Source: Qipengyuania soli
GTDB lineage: Bacteria; Pseudomonadota; Alphaproteobacteria; Sphingomonadales; Sphingomonadaceae
Direction: 5' to 3'
Assembly: GCF_015529805.1 (NCBI RefSeq)
Contig: NZ_CP064654.1
Location: 1,488,001-1,552,000, forward strand
DNA length: 64,000 nt
Shown: one piece after another, positions 38,827-47,561 of the stretch
Position numbering within the stretch: position 1 is the first letter of the stretch
How the letters are laid out: each line of letters begins with the position of its first letter
Notes under the pieces: generated by a model
Seen by the model: only the letters and a program-made list of their open reading frames with translations
The model's database searches: none
What the model was told of the DNA's origin: nothing
Position numbers and translations under genes: made by a program

Positions 38827-41004
38827 ATGAAGGCCCACATTCTGGCCACTGCTGCCGTCGCCGCGCTGCTTGCAGGCTGCACCACCACTCCGGGCGGAGA
38901 AGTCGAAACCATGGCCCAGGCATCGATCCCCGAAGGCACCGGCTATTTCGCCTCCGACAGCACGCTGCCATTCAAGGCGCCGGACTTCACCAAGATCACC
39001 GAAGACGACTACGTCCCCGCGTTCGATCAGGGCATGGCGATCCACTCGGCCGAGATCCAGGCGATCATCGACAACCCCGAAGCGCCGACTTTCGAGAACA
39101 CCATCGTCGCGCTCGAAAAGTCGGGCCAGATGCTGAACCGCGTGGCTACGGTCTTCTTCGCGCTCACCGGTTCGAACACCACCGACCGGCTTGATGCGAT
39201 CAACACCGAGATCAGCCCCAAGCTGACCGCGCACGGTGACTCGATTACGCTCAACCCCGCGCTCTTCGCCCGCGTGAAGGCAGTCTACGACAACCGCGCT
39301 GCGATGAGCATGACGCGCGAAGACGCCAAGCTGCTCGAAGACACTTACGAGGGCATGGTCCATGCGGGCGCCCTGCTCACCGACGCCCAGCGCGAGCGCG
39401 TGAAGGCAATCAACACAGAGCTTTCCGAAGTCACGACCGAGTTCGGCCTTGCTGCCCGCTCGGCAATGGCCGACCAGCCGCTCATCGTCGACACCAAGGC
39501 CGAACTCGCCGGTCTCTCGGAAGCCGACATCAAGGCTGCCGCCGACCTCGCCACCGAAAAGGGGCATCCGGGCAAGTTCGCCATCGCGCTGCAGAACACC
39601 ACCCAGCAGCCGCTGCTGCCCACGCTGACCAACCGCGCCACGCGCGAGAAGCTGTTCCAGCTCTCGTTCCACCGTGCCGACGGCCAGCGCGCCAAGGACA
39701 CGCGGATGATGGTGGCGAAGATTGCCAAGCTGCGTGCCGAAAAGGCCGCGCTGTTCGGCGAACCGGACTGGGCAACCTACGCGATGTGGGACCGCATGGC
39801 GGAAAAGCCCAAGACCGCGCTCGACTTCATGGAGCAGATGGTCCCCGCCCTCGCCGCGACCCAGCGTCGCGAGGCGGAAGTGCTCAACGCCGCAATCAAG
39901 AAGGATGGCGGCAACTACACGGTCAAGCCGTGGGACTGGTACCGCTATGCCAACAAGGTGAAGGCGGAACGCTACTCGCTCGATGAAGACGCGATGAGCG
40001 AATACTTCCAGATGGACAAGGTGCTGGAAGACGGCGTGTTCTACGCCGCCGGCAAGCTTTACGGCCTGCGCTTCGAGCGCCGCACCGACCTGCCCGTCTA
40101 CCACCCCGACGTGTGGACCTACACCGTCTTCGACCGCGACGGATCGGAACTGGGCGTGTTCTACTTCGACCCGTTCCAGCGCCCGTCCAAGCGCGGCGGC
40201 GCGTGGATGAGCAACTTCGTCGACCAGAGCAAGCTGTGGAACAACAAGCCGGTCATCTACAACGTGCTCAACATTCCCAAGGCGCCCGAGGGCGAGGTCC
40301 AGCTGGTCAGCTTCGACAACGTGAACACCATGTTCCACGAATTCGGCCACGCCCTGCACGGCTTCTTCGCCAGCCAGATGTACCCGAGCCTGTCGGGCAC
40401 GGCGACGGCCCGCGACTTCGTCGAGTACCCGAGCCAGGTGAACGAGGTGTGGGCGACCTACCCCGAAGTGCTGGCCAATTACGCCAAGCACTACAAGACC
40501 GGCGCGCCCATCCCGCAGTCGATGATCGACAAGATCGAAGAAGCCTCGAAGTTCAACCAGGGTTACGACTTCGGCGAGGTCGTCGCGGCTGCACTGCTCG
40601 ACATGAAGTGGAGCGCGCTGTCGCCAGCGGAGGCTGCTGCCATCGACACGCCGGAGAAGGTCGACGCCTTCGAACGCAAGTCGCTGGAAGACCTCGGTCT
40701 CGAAATTGACCTGGTGCCGCCGCGTTACCGCAGCACCTATTTCAACCACATCTTCTCCAGCCCCTCGGGCTATTCGGCGGGCTACTACAGCTACCTGTGG
40801 ACCGAGATGCTCGACCGTGACAGCCGCAAGTGGTTCATGGACAATGGCGGCCTCACTCGCGCCAATGGCGACCACTACCGCGCAACGGTGATCAGCCAGG
40901 GCGGGACGATGGATTACTTCGAGATGTTCCGGAACTTCGCCGGACGTAATCCCGACGTGACCCCGATGCTCGAGGCGCGTGGCCTGGTCACGGAGCCGAA
41001 GTAA
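38827..41004 (+). CDS. M3 family metallopeptidase (dipeptidyl carboxypeptidase-like)
   Basis: 725 residues from ATG 38827. Lipoprotein signal MKAHILATAAVAALLAGC. Zinc site MFHEFGHALHGFF near residue 504 (HExxH), downstream third ligand in SQVNEVWATYPEVL, and a full M3 helical body with FYFDPFQRPSKRGGAWM and GYDFGEVVAAALLDMKWS. Probably periplasmic, lipid-anchored, releasing dipeptides from peptide C-termini. It has its own strong terminator at 41036. Confidence 0.93.
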   Translation: MKAHILATAAVAALLAGCTTTPGGEVETMAQASIPEGTGYFASDSTLPFKAPDFTKITEDDYVPAFDQGMAIHSAEIQAIIDNPEAPTFENTIVALEKSGQMLNRVATVFFALTGSNTTDRLDAINTEISPKLTAHGDSITLNPALFARVKAVYDNRAAMSMTREDAKLLEDTYEGMVHAGALLTDAQRERVKAINTELSEVTTEFGLAARSAMADQPLIVDTKAELAGLSEADIKAAADLATEKGHPGKFAIALQNTTQQPLLPTLTNRATREKLFQLSFHRADGQRAKDTRMMVAKIAKLRAEKAALFGEPDWATYAMWDRMAEKPKTALDFMEQMVPALAATQRREAEVLNAAIKKDGGNYTVKPWDWYRYANKVKAERYSLDEDAMSEYFQMDKVLEDGVFYAAGKLYGLRFERRTDLPVYHPDVWTYTVFDRDGSELGVFYFDPFQRPSKRGGAWMSNFVDQSKLWNNKPVIYNVLNIPKAPEGEVQLVSFDNVNTMFHEFGHALHGFFASQMYPSLSGTATARDFVEYPSQVNEVWATYPEVLANYAKHYKTGAPIPQSMIDKIEEASKFNQGYDFGEVVAAALLDMKWSALSPAEAAAIDTPEKVDAFERKSLEDLGLEIDLVPPRYRSTYFNHIFSSPSGYSAGYYSYLWTEMLDRDSRKWFMDNGGLTRANGDHYRATVISQGGTMDYFEMFRNFAGRNPDVTPMLEARGLVTEPK

Positions 41005-41035
41005 CAAGCAGCTCTCCGGAGAGGAGAGCCACGAG

Positions 41036-41064
41036 GGGGTCGGACTTCGGTCCGGCCCCTTTTT
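41036..41064 (+). terminator. Intrinsic terminator after the M3 peptidase
   Basis: Ten-bp stem GGGGTCGGAC/GTCCGGCCCC (one G-U) capped by a TTCG tetraloop, followed by TTTTT. It is convergent with the end of the btu operon. Confidence 0.93.
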
Positions 41065-41068
41065 CGTG

Positions 41069-41797
41069 TCAGTGCGGAATGAAGGCGCGGTAGCCCTGTT
41101 CGCCGACCCAGTGCCCGGCGACGCCCCAGACACGGGCGACTATATCCTCTGAAAGCGCGTCTGCCGGGTTACCAACGGCGGCCAACCCGCCCCGGTCGAG
41201 CACGACAATACGGTCGGCGTGGTTCACCGCGTGGGCTAGGTCGTGGAGGACCAGGACAACGCCGGTACCAGTGTTCGCCGCCTGCCTGAGGTAACGCATC
41301 AGCGACAGCTGGTGGGAAAGGTCTAGTGCGGCCAGCGGCTCGTCGGCGAGAATCCATTGCGGCTCACCGGCAAGGACACGCGCCAGCAGGACTCGCGCAG
41401 TCTCGCCGCCCGAGAGCGACTGGGCGCGGCGTTCGGCGAGCTGCGCGATGTCGAGCGTGGCGAGCGCCACATCGACTGGCCCGGCAAGCCGGTCGCCATG
41501 CGGCATCCGGCCCAGTTCGACGAGACTGCGGACGGGCACGTCCCACGCAATCTCATGCGCCTGCGGCAGGTAGCCGATGCGCCGCGCCCGCTCGCGTGGG
41601 TGGAGAGTGCGCAGGGCATCTTCGCCCAGCATGACCTCGCCCGCATCGGTGTCGAGCAGACCGGCAAGCGTTTCCAGCAGGGTCGACTTGCCCGCCCCAT
41701 TCGGCCCGCAGATCGCGGTGATCGTGCCGGGCACGAGGCTCAGGGAGACGTCATGAAGCCGCCCGTCGACCGTCACGCTTTTCGCCGCGAGGTTCAT
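41069..41797 (-). CDS. btuD: Cobalamin ABC transporter ATP-binding protein
   Basis: 242 residues from ATG 41797, which overlaps the permease stop as ATGA. Walker A GPNGAGKSTLLETLAG, Q-loop region GYLPQAHEIAWDVPV, signature LSGGETARVLLARVLAG, Walker B WILADEPLAALD, and switch His in LVLHDLAHAVNHADR. This is the FecE/BtuD/HmuV class that powers import of corrinoids, haem or siderophores; the riboswitch at 45505-45690 specifies cobalamin. Confidence 0.92.
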   Translation of the reverse strand: MNLAAKSVTVDGRLHDVSLSLVPGTITAICGPNGAGKSTLLETLAGLLDTDAGEVMLGEDALRTLHPRERARRIGYLPQAHEIAWDVPVRSLVELGRMPHGDRLAGPVDVALATLDIAQLAERRAQSLSGGETARVLLARVLAGEPQWILADEPLAALDLSHQLSLMRYLRQAANTGTGVVLVLHDLAHAVNHADRIVVLDRGGLAAVGNPADALSEDIVARVWGVAGHWVGEQGYRAFIPH

Positions 41798-42747
41798 GCC
41801 AGTCCCGTCCTCATCCGGATCAGGAGCCAGAGGAAGAACGGCGCGCCGAGCAGGCTGAGCGCGATACCGAGCCGCAGTTCGGTCACCAGCGGCAGGACGC
41901 GCACCACGCTGTCGGCGACGAGCACCAGCAGCGCGCCCGCGAGTGCGCTCGGCAGGATCAGTTGCGAAGGCCGGCGGTCGGTCAGCGGGCGCACGAGATG
42001 GGGAACGATCAGTCCGACAAAGCCGATGATGCCGCTCACCGCCACGCTCGTGCCGACGGTCAGTCCGATGCCCGCAATCAGCAACCACAGCAGCTTGCGC
42101 GTATCGACGCCGAGCGAGCGTGCGACTGGTTCGCCCAAGGTCAGCGCATCGAGCGGCTTGCCGCTGCGCCACAGAAGGGCGATGCCCAGCGCCACCAGCG
42201 GGGCGGCCAGCCAGACCTCGCGCCAGCTGCGGTCGGTCAGCGCGCCGTTGAGCCACATCACGATCTCGCTCATGGCAAAGGCATTAGGGGCCATGCTGAT
42301 GGCGAGCGCGGTCAAGGCTCCCGCAAGGCTCGCGACCATCAGGCCCGCGAGGGTGAAAAGGGCAATCCCGCCGGTCCGTCCGGCAATCGCGGCAAGTAAC
42401 GCCATCGCTCCCCCCGCTCCGACGAGAGCGAACAGCGGCAGCAGAAAGGGCGAGGTTGCATACCCGAACCACAGTGCCGCGACCGCGCCCAACGCTGCTC
42501 CCGGAGCTATGCCGAAGAGGCCCGGGTCGGCCAATGGATTGCGCAAATAGCCCTGCATCGCCGCCCCGCTTGCTCCCAAGCCAGCACCGACCACTAAGGC
42601 TAGCACGGCGCGTGGCAGGCGCAGTTCGGCGAGGATAATGGCCGCATTGGGTGTGCTCGACGGATCGAGCCACACCCGCCCTGCAAGGAGCGACAGCGGG
42701 ATGGCGAGCAGAAGCAACCCGAGGAGAACGGCGACGGCGCGGTTCAC
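41794..42747 (-). CDS. btuC: Cobalamin ABC transporter permease
   Basis: 317 residues from GTG 42747, which overlaps the btuF stop as GTGA. FecCD fold with about ten transmembrane helices. Blocks: LRLPRAVLALVVGAGLGASGAAMQGYLRNPLADPGLFGIAPGAALGA and the coupling region SGIIGFVGLIVPHLVRPL. Inner-membrane channel of the B12 importer. Confidence 0.93.
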   Translation of the reverse strand: MNRAVAVLLGLLLLAIPLSLLAGRVWLDPSSTPNAAIILAELRLPRAVLALVVGAGLGASGAAMQGYLRNPLADPGLFGIAPGAALGAVAALWFGYATSPFLLPLFALVGAGGAMALLAAIAGRTGGIALFTLAGLMVASLAGALTALAISMAPNAFAMSEIVMWLNGALTDRSWREVWLAAPLVALGIALLWRSGKPLDALTLGEPVARSLGVDTRKLLWLLIAGIGLTVGTSVAVSGIIGFVGLIVPHLVRPLTDRRPSQLILPSALAGALLVLVADSVVRVLPLVTELRLGIALSLLGAPFFLWLLIRMRTGLA

Positions 42748-43556
42748 GACACGCCCTTCCTGATTTCCGCGAGCCGCCGTGCCGCGCGGATGATCGTCGG
42801 GCCGCCGCAATAGAGGAGGCGCGTGTCGAAGGCTTCGCGCCGCATCCGGGGCAGGTGCTCCAGAACCGGATGCCGTTGCCCTACCTCGCTCCCGGCAAGC
42901 AGCAGGACTTGCGGCGGATCGGCGACCACCTGTTCTAGCGAGAGGTAGTCGGCCTGCGCCATGCCGCGCGCGGCGGAATAGGACGAAAAGCCCGTACGGC
43001 GGAGGAGATCGCTCACCAGCGAGCTTTCGCCGGGCACAATGCCGTCGGGCTGCCACAGAGCAGCCTGGACAGGCGCACCCGAAGCCTGCGTCTCGGCGAG
43101 CGCGGTTTCGATCCGGGCCACCAAGCGCTCGCCAGCCGCAGGGTTACCGGCCAGCCTGGCCAGTTCGCGCACCTGTGCCTCGCTATCCTCGACCGTCGCA
43201 GTGCCGCCGAAGGTCACGACCCTGATACCCAGATCCTCGAATGCCGCCCGCGCGGTCGGTGCGATGAAGCTTGAGGCTACGACCACGTCCGGATCGAGCG
43301 CGAGGACTTCCTCGACCGTCCCGCCCGTTGCCGCAAAGCGCGCCGCTGCCGCCGGTTCCATCGAACTCGCCTGCGGGTCCTTGCTGTAATGCGAGATGGC
43401 CAGCAGCTGCCCCGGCGCCGTTACTTCGGCGAGGATTGCATCGGTGCAGGGATTGAGACTGACGATCGTCGGGCGCGCATCGTACCGCACGCCAGAAGTG
43501 CCGCTGCCCGCGCAGCCTGCGAGCAGCAGGGCCAGCGCGGGCAGCAGGCGGATCAC
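42744..43556 (-). CDS. btuF: Cobalamin-binding periplasmic protein
   Basis: 270 residues. Lipoprotein signal MIRLLPALALLLAGCAGSG. Class III binding-protein body: PTIVSLNPCTDAILAEV, LALDPDVVVASSFIAP, FEDLGIRVVTFGG, and LLRRTGFSSYSAARGMAQADYLSLEQVVADPPQVLLL. It captures corrinoid delivered by BtuB and hands it to BtuC. Overlaps btuB by 4 nt. Confidence 0.88.
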   Translation of the reverse strand: MIRLLPALALLLAGCAGSGTSGVRYDARPTIVSLNPCTDAILAEVTAPGQLLAISHYSKDPQASSMEPAAAARFAATGGTVEEVLALDPDVVVASSFIAPTARAAFEDLGIRVVTFGGTATVEDSEAQVRELARLAGNPAAGERLVARIETALAETQASGAPVQAALWQPDGIVPGESSLVSDLLRRTGFSSYSAARGMAQADYLSLEQVVADPPQVLLLAGSEVGQRHPVLEHLPRMRREAFDTRLLYCGGPTIIRAARRLAEIRKGVS

Positions 43557-45409
43557 AGCTTGGCCCTCACCCCGGCAAAGACGCCGCGCGGGGTCGAGGC
43601 ATAGCCCGATGCGGTCTGGTAGTCGGTGTCGAAGACGTTCTCGACCCGGCCATAGACCTCGAACGCCTCGCTCACCGGCATTGCCGCGCGCAGGTCGAGA
43701 ACCTCGTAGCCGCCGAGGCGGGTGAAATTCCCGGCATCGTCATAGCTCTTGCCAACGATCCGCAGGTCCGCGCCGAGCTTCAGGCCGAAGGGTGCCTGGT
43801 AGTCGGCAAAGATAGTCCCGAAATGCTGCGGACGACGCGCGAGGTCGTTGCCGCTGATGCGATCCTCGGTATCGACGAAGGAATACACGCCCGACAGCCG
43901 CAGCCCTTCGGCAAGGTCGAACCCTGCTTCTGCCTCGATCCCCTGCGCTCGGGCACGGGCCGTGTTGTCGTAGAAGCCGAAGGGCCGCGCCGTGCTGAAG
44001 GCGAAGCCGATCAGGTCCTTGCTGTCGCGGCGGAAGCCGGTCAGCGCGAGATGTGTCCCGCGCCCTCGCTCGCCCTTCTCGACGCCGAGGTCGAAGCTGG
44101 TGCTTTCCTCCGGCTGGAGATCGGCATTGCCGTAGAAGGACAGCAGCTGGAACAGCGTGGGTGCCTTGAACCCTTCGCCGAGGCTTGCCTTGACCCGCCA
44201 GTCCTCGCCGAAGCCATAGGAGAGGTCCGCGCCATAGCTGCCATTGGTGCCGAACAGTTCATGGTCGTCGATGCGCGAGCCGACATGCGCGGCAAAGCGG
44301 CCCATTTCGACCCCGATCTGGGCATAGGCACCGAAGATGCTGGTCTTCGCCGCCGTGTCGAAGCTGGTGACGAAATCGGTCCATTCCTGCTCCGCGCCGA
44401 AGGACACGGTAACCGGACCAATGGCGCGGTATTCGCCGCGTAGCTGGACGCGCTCGGAATGGCCGTCGCTGGCGAAGCTTTCCGCGCCGGCATCGTCGAA
44501 ATTATCGCGCTCCGTGTCCGCCAGGCTGTAGGCACCGCGCAGGGTCAGGTCGTTGGTGCTCCAGGTGAAGCCGACATCGCCCCAGTGGCGGCGGGTTTCC
44601 TGCGTCTCCAGCGTATCGGCCAGCGCGTAGTCGGGCGGCGGGAAACCGTCGATGTCGAGCTTGCCTTCGCTCCAGTTGGCGTGGGCAAAAACTTCGAGTC
44701 CGGGCGTGACGTCGTAAAAGAGCGAGCCTCCCAGCGCGACCTGCTCGAACCCATCGCGTTCGCTGCCCGAGGCTGCGGCGGAGAAGCCATCGGTGCGGAA
44801 CCACGATCCGGTGAGCCCGACGTAATAGCGATCATCGCTCAGGCCGCCCGCCGCGCTGGCGAACAGCGTGTCGCGGCTGCCGTATTCGAAATTGCCCGCA
44901 AAGCCGCTGGTGCCTCGCGTGGTCACGTCGACCACCCCGCCGATGGCGTCCGAGCCCCAGATCGTGCTGTTGGACCCGCGCTGGATATCGAACTTGCCCG
45001 CCGTGCCGAGCAGGAGATTGCCGAAATCGAACCCGCCCGAGGGCGATGCCGGATCGGCAACGCGCACGCCGTCGACCAGCACCAGCAACTGCTCCGAATT
45101 CGCGCCGCGCAGGCTGACGCCGGAGAAGCCGCCGATGCCGCCATTGCGGGTCAGCGACATGCCGGGCGTGCGCTGGAGGACACGGGTGGCGTCGGCGCCC
45201 TGGATGGCGTCGATCTCATCGCGGTCGATGATGGTTACCGATTGCCCGGTGTTACCGACCGCAGTGCCAATCCCGTTGCCGGTTACGGTGATGGCTGGAT
45301 TTGGCTGGCCATCCGAGATCACAGGGATGATTTCGCGATCATCCGCATCCTGCGCAAAGGTAGGAGCGGAAATCAAAACGGTACTGAACAAAAACAGATA
45401 TTTGGACAC
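43553..45409 (-). CDS. btuB: TonB-dependent vitamin B12 receptor
   Basis: 618 residues from GTG 45409, behind a near-perfect AGGAGGT. Signal peptide (SKYLFLFSTVLISAPTFA), TonB-box region PAITVTGNG, plug domain with VSLRGANSEQLLVLVDGVRV and GSNSTIWGSDAIGGVVDVTTRG, then a 22-strand barrel ending FDTDYQTASGYASTPRGVFAGVRAKL. The position behind a cobalamin riboswitch and before btuFCD defines the ligand. Outer membrane. Confidence 0.94.
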   Translation of the reverse strand: MSKYLFLFSTVLISAPTFAQDADDREIIPVISDGQPNPAITVTGNGIGTAVGNTGQSVTIIDRDEIDAIQGADATRVLQRTPGMSLTRNGGIGGFSGVSLRGANSEQLLVLVDGVRVADPASPSGGFDFGNLLLGTAGKFDIQRGSNSTIWGSDAIGGVVDVTTRGTSGFAGNFEYGSRDTLFASAAGGLSDDRYYVGLTGSWFRTDGFSAAASGSERDGFEQVALGGSLFYDVTPGLEVFAHANWSEGKLDIDGFPPPDYALADTLETQETRRHWGDVGFTWSTNDLTLRGAYSLADTERDNFDDAGAESFASDGHSERVQLRGEYRAIGPVTVSFGAEQEWTDFVTSFDTAAKTSIFGAYAQIGVEMGRFAAHVGSRIDDHELFGTNGSYGADLSYGFGEDWRVKASLGEGFKAPTLFQLLSFYGNADLQPEESTSFDLGVEKGERGRGTHLALTGFRRDSKDLIGFAFSTARPFGFYDNTARARAQGIEAEAGFDLAEGLRLSGVYSFVDTEDRISGNDLARRPQHFGTIFADYQAPFGLKLGADLRIVGKSYDDAGNFTRLGGYEVLDLRAAMPVSEAFEVYGRVENVFDTDYQTASGYASTPRGVFAGVRAKL

Positions 45410-45504
45410 AAAACCTCCTGTCAAAAGCGAACGTCGCTCATGACGGGAAGGAGCAGAATTGCTCGCATCCACGTTTGCCATCGGTACACCCCGCCCGCGG
45501 CCGA

Positions 45505-45690
45505 ACGACGCGCACAGGCAGGTCTCCTGGCTCCCGGATCATCGCTCGCCCGCCGCCTTCCCGGACGCGCGGTCCAGTGGCATGTGGCGGGATCGCTCCC
45601 CGGTCACAGTTGCGGGGGCAGCGAGGGCATTTCACCCTCTTCCCTCTTCGGGCCTGCGCGAACAGGCCAACCCATGACGCGGTGCCGCCA
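45505..45690 (-). promoter_or_regulatory. Cobalamin riboswitch upstream of btuB
   Basis: Read on the minus strand, the conserved blocks are in order: GAGGGAAGAGGGTGAAA, GCCCCCGCAACTGT, GCCACTG, GGGAAGGCG, and the B12 box AGCCAGGAGACCTGCC (plus strand about 45516-45531). This is the adenosylcobalamin riboswitch aptamer. It is expected to shut btuB-F-C-D off when B12 is abundant. Outer helices may extend the ends by a few bases. It accounts for most of the 359-nt gap 45410-45768. Confidence 0.95.
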
Positions 45691-45768
45691 CTACACCGCG
45701 CTGTTGCGCTGCACAAGAGACGGGCTTCGTTAAGCAATCTGCGTTAATGCGGGACACGGTACGACGGG

Positions 45769-46941
45769 ATGATTCCCGGCGCGCGTGCCCATGCGCTATG
45801 GGCCAGGCAAAAGGCAGACGGGTTGAACTACCAGACGCGACAGGACGAATGGCAGATCGAGGGTGCTTCGCGCGCCACGCGTCCGCGCGCCCGTCGCCGC
45901 GATCAATCACGCCATGGCCGCCGCCAGTTCGCAATTCGCGCGGGCGTCCTCGCCGCCGCAATCGCCCTTCCCACCTACGCTGCCGAGGGGAAGTGGGAAG
46001 CGATCGGCACTGCCTTCGGACTCGTCGAGGAGCGCGTGCCGTTGTCGCCCATGCCTTTCGAAACGGCAGGCGAGAGTTTCCCCGGTTCGGCCTTCTATTA
46101 TCTCGAGGACGCGCCCATCCTCGCCGCCGACCTTTCGGACATGCGCCGCGAGGAAGGCAGGCTGGAAACCGTCCAGTTCACCCGCAGCCATGGGGCCGGC
46201 GCAGCCGCACAGGCCTTCCGCGCCGCGGGGAGCGGGCTCGACAAGGCACGGGCACTCCAGTGCCTGTCCATGGCCGTCTATTACGAGGCAGCGAGCGAAA
46301 GCTACGAAGGCCAGGAAGCGGTCGCGCAGGTCGTCCTCAACCGCGTTGCGCATCCGGCCTACCCGGCCAGCGTATGCGGGGTCGTCTTCCAGGGGTCGGA
46401 GCGCAAGACCGGTTGCCAGTTTACCTTTACCTGCGACGGCTCGCTCGACCGCCGACCTTCGCGCCAGGGCTGGGCCCGCGCACAGTCGATCGCGCTGGCT
46501 GCGTTGGCCGGTTACGTGTTCAAGCCGGTCGGCCTCGCCACGCACTACCACACGAACTACGTTAACCCCTATTGGGCGGCCAGCCTCGACTATGTCGGCA
46601 GCATAGGTGCGCACCGTTTCTATCGCTGGAAGGGCGGCGCCGGGAAAGCGGGCGCCTTCACGAATGCCTATGTCGGTGTCGAGCCCTTGGCGGCTTCTAA
46701 CGCGCGCACCACGGAAGCTTCGTCTTCACCGGCTGCGCGTGCATCGGTGCCACCGCCCAATTCGGCACTCGGCGTCGATGGACAAGCCGATGCCCCTGTC
46801 GGCGCAGCTGCCCCGACGAATGTTGCAGCGCCTGCGGCCCAGCCCACCGACAAGCTGCCCCAATCCGGACGGGTGAAAGCCGAATACGCCAACAGCGGAC
46901 GCTGGCTGCGCGATCCGGCCAAGGCCGGGAAGTCCGACTAA
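45769..46941 (+). CDS. SleB-like cell wall hydrolase
   Basis: 390 residues. A basic N-terminal extension of about 57 residues precedes a membrane/signal segment (IRAGVLAAAIALPTYA); no closer ATG exists, so the start is kept. The catalytic domain: ALQCLSMAVYYEAASESYEG with the active-site Glu, AQVVLNRVAHPAYPASVC, GCQFTFTCDGSL, and ATHYHTNYVNPYW. Hydrolase_2/SleB fold, cleaving peptidoglycan glycan strands. The C-terminus is an Ala/Pro-rich low-complexity tail. Confidence 0.88.
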   Translation: MIPGARAHALWARQKADGLNYQTRQDEWQIEGASRATRPRARRRDQSRHGRRQFAIRAGVLAAAIALPTYAAEGKWEAIGTAFGLVEERVPLSPMPFETAGESFPGSAFYYLEDAPILAADLSDMRREEGRLETVQFTRSHGAGAAAQAFRAAGSGLDKARALQCLSMAVYYEAASESYEGQEAVAQVVLNRVAHPAYPASVCGVVFQGSERKTGCQFTFTCDGSLDRRPSRQGWARAQSIALAALAGYVFKPVGLATHYHTNYVNPYWAASLDYVGSIGAHRFYRWKGGAGKAGAFTNAYVGVEPLAASNARTTEASSSPAARASVPPPNSALGVDGQADAPVGAAAPTNVAAPAAQPTDKLPQSGRVKAEYANSGRWLRDPAKAGKSD

Positions 46942-47066
46942 CTCTTCCGTCGAGCGGGAGTTTTACCTTTTCAAAACCATGCTGCGGAACAGATGCTTAG
47001 TCGCGATGCGGCTAGGCAGGCGCGAAGGCCAGTAGCAATGGCCATGAGTTTCCAGGAGCCGCCTGC

Positions 47067-47408
47067 ATGCCCGTCCATTTCGCCGCCGCCCGGTCGACCG
47101 CACATTCGCCGATAGCCCGTGCCCTGGCGCGAAAAGCTCTTGCGAGGGCCGCCAACGACAACGGCAGTGCTGCACAGCTTGCCGCCGAAGCGACCTCTTT
47201 CGATCATGTGATGCGGGCTGCACTCAAGCATTTTGCCGAGCACGGCATGGGAGCTGCGGAGGCGGCCAGCCAGCACGCCGAAGAAGCCTTTCACGACGGC
47301 GATGCGGAAGCTTTCGCCTGGTGGCTTGGCGTCTGTCGTGCGCTCGACCGCGGTCTTGCCGCAAAGGTAGAGCGGCGCGTCAACCGCGCCAACTCGCTCA
47401 TCTATTGA
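47067..47408 (+). CDS. Small hypothetical protein
   Basis: 113 residues with AGGAG 8 nt upstream of ATG 47067. Contains a conserved-looking helix FDHVMRAALKHFAEHGMGAAEAASQHAEEAFHDGDAEAFAWWLGVCRALDR. No family recognised, no signal peptide or membrane helix; probably a small cytoplasmic helical protein. Confidence 0.65.
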   Translation: MPVHFAAARSTAHSPIARALARKALARAANDNGSAAQLAAEATSFDHVMRAALKHFAEHGMGAAEAASQHAEEAFHDGDAEAFAWWLGVCRALDRGLAAKVERRVNRANSLIY

Positions 47409-47561
47409 TCGCAGCCGGGAAGTCGCCGCTTGTGTTGGCACTTCGGCCCCGTGCGTTAACCGAAAACTGAGAGTTTACCCGTAGGTCGCCAGAACATGGG
47501 GGAACGTTCGATTTCTTCCGGGTTGCGCAGTTTCCTTTCGTCGGGAGCGAAGGGGGAACAG

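Noticed and set aside
38680-41133. Minus-strand open frame of about 800 codons opposite the M3 peptidase
   Set aside because: Antisense shadow of a full-length M3 peptidase with an HEFGH site; no independent motif or ribosome site.
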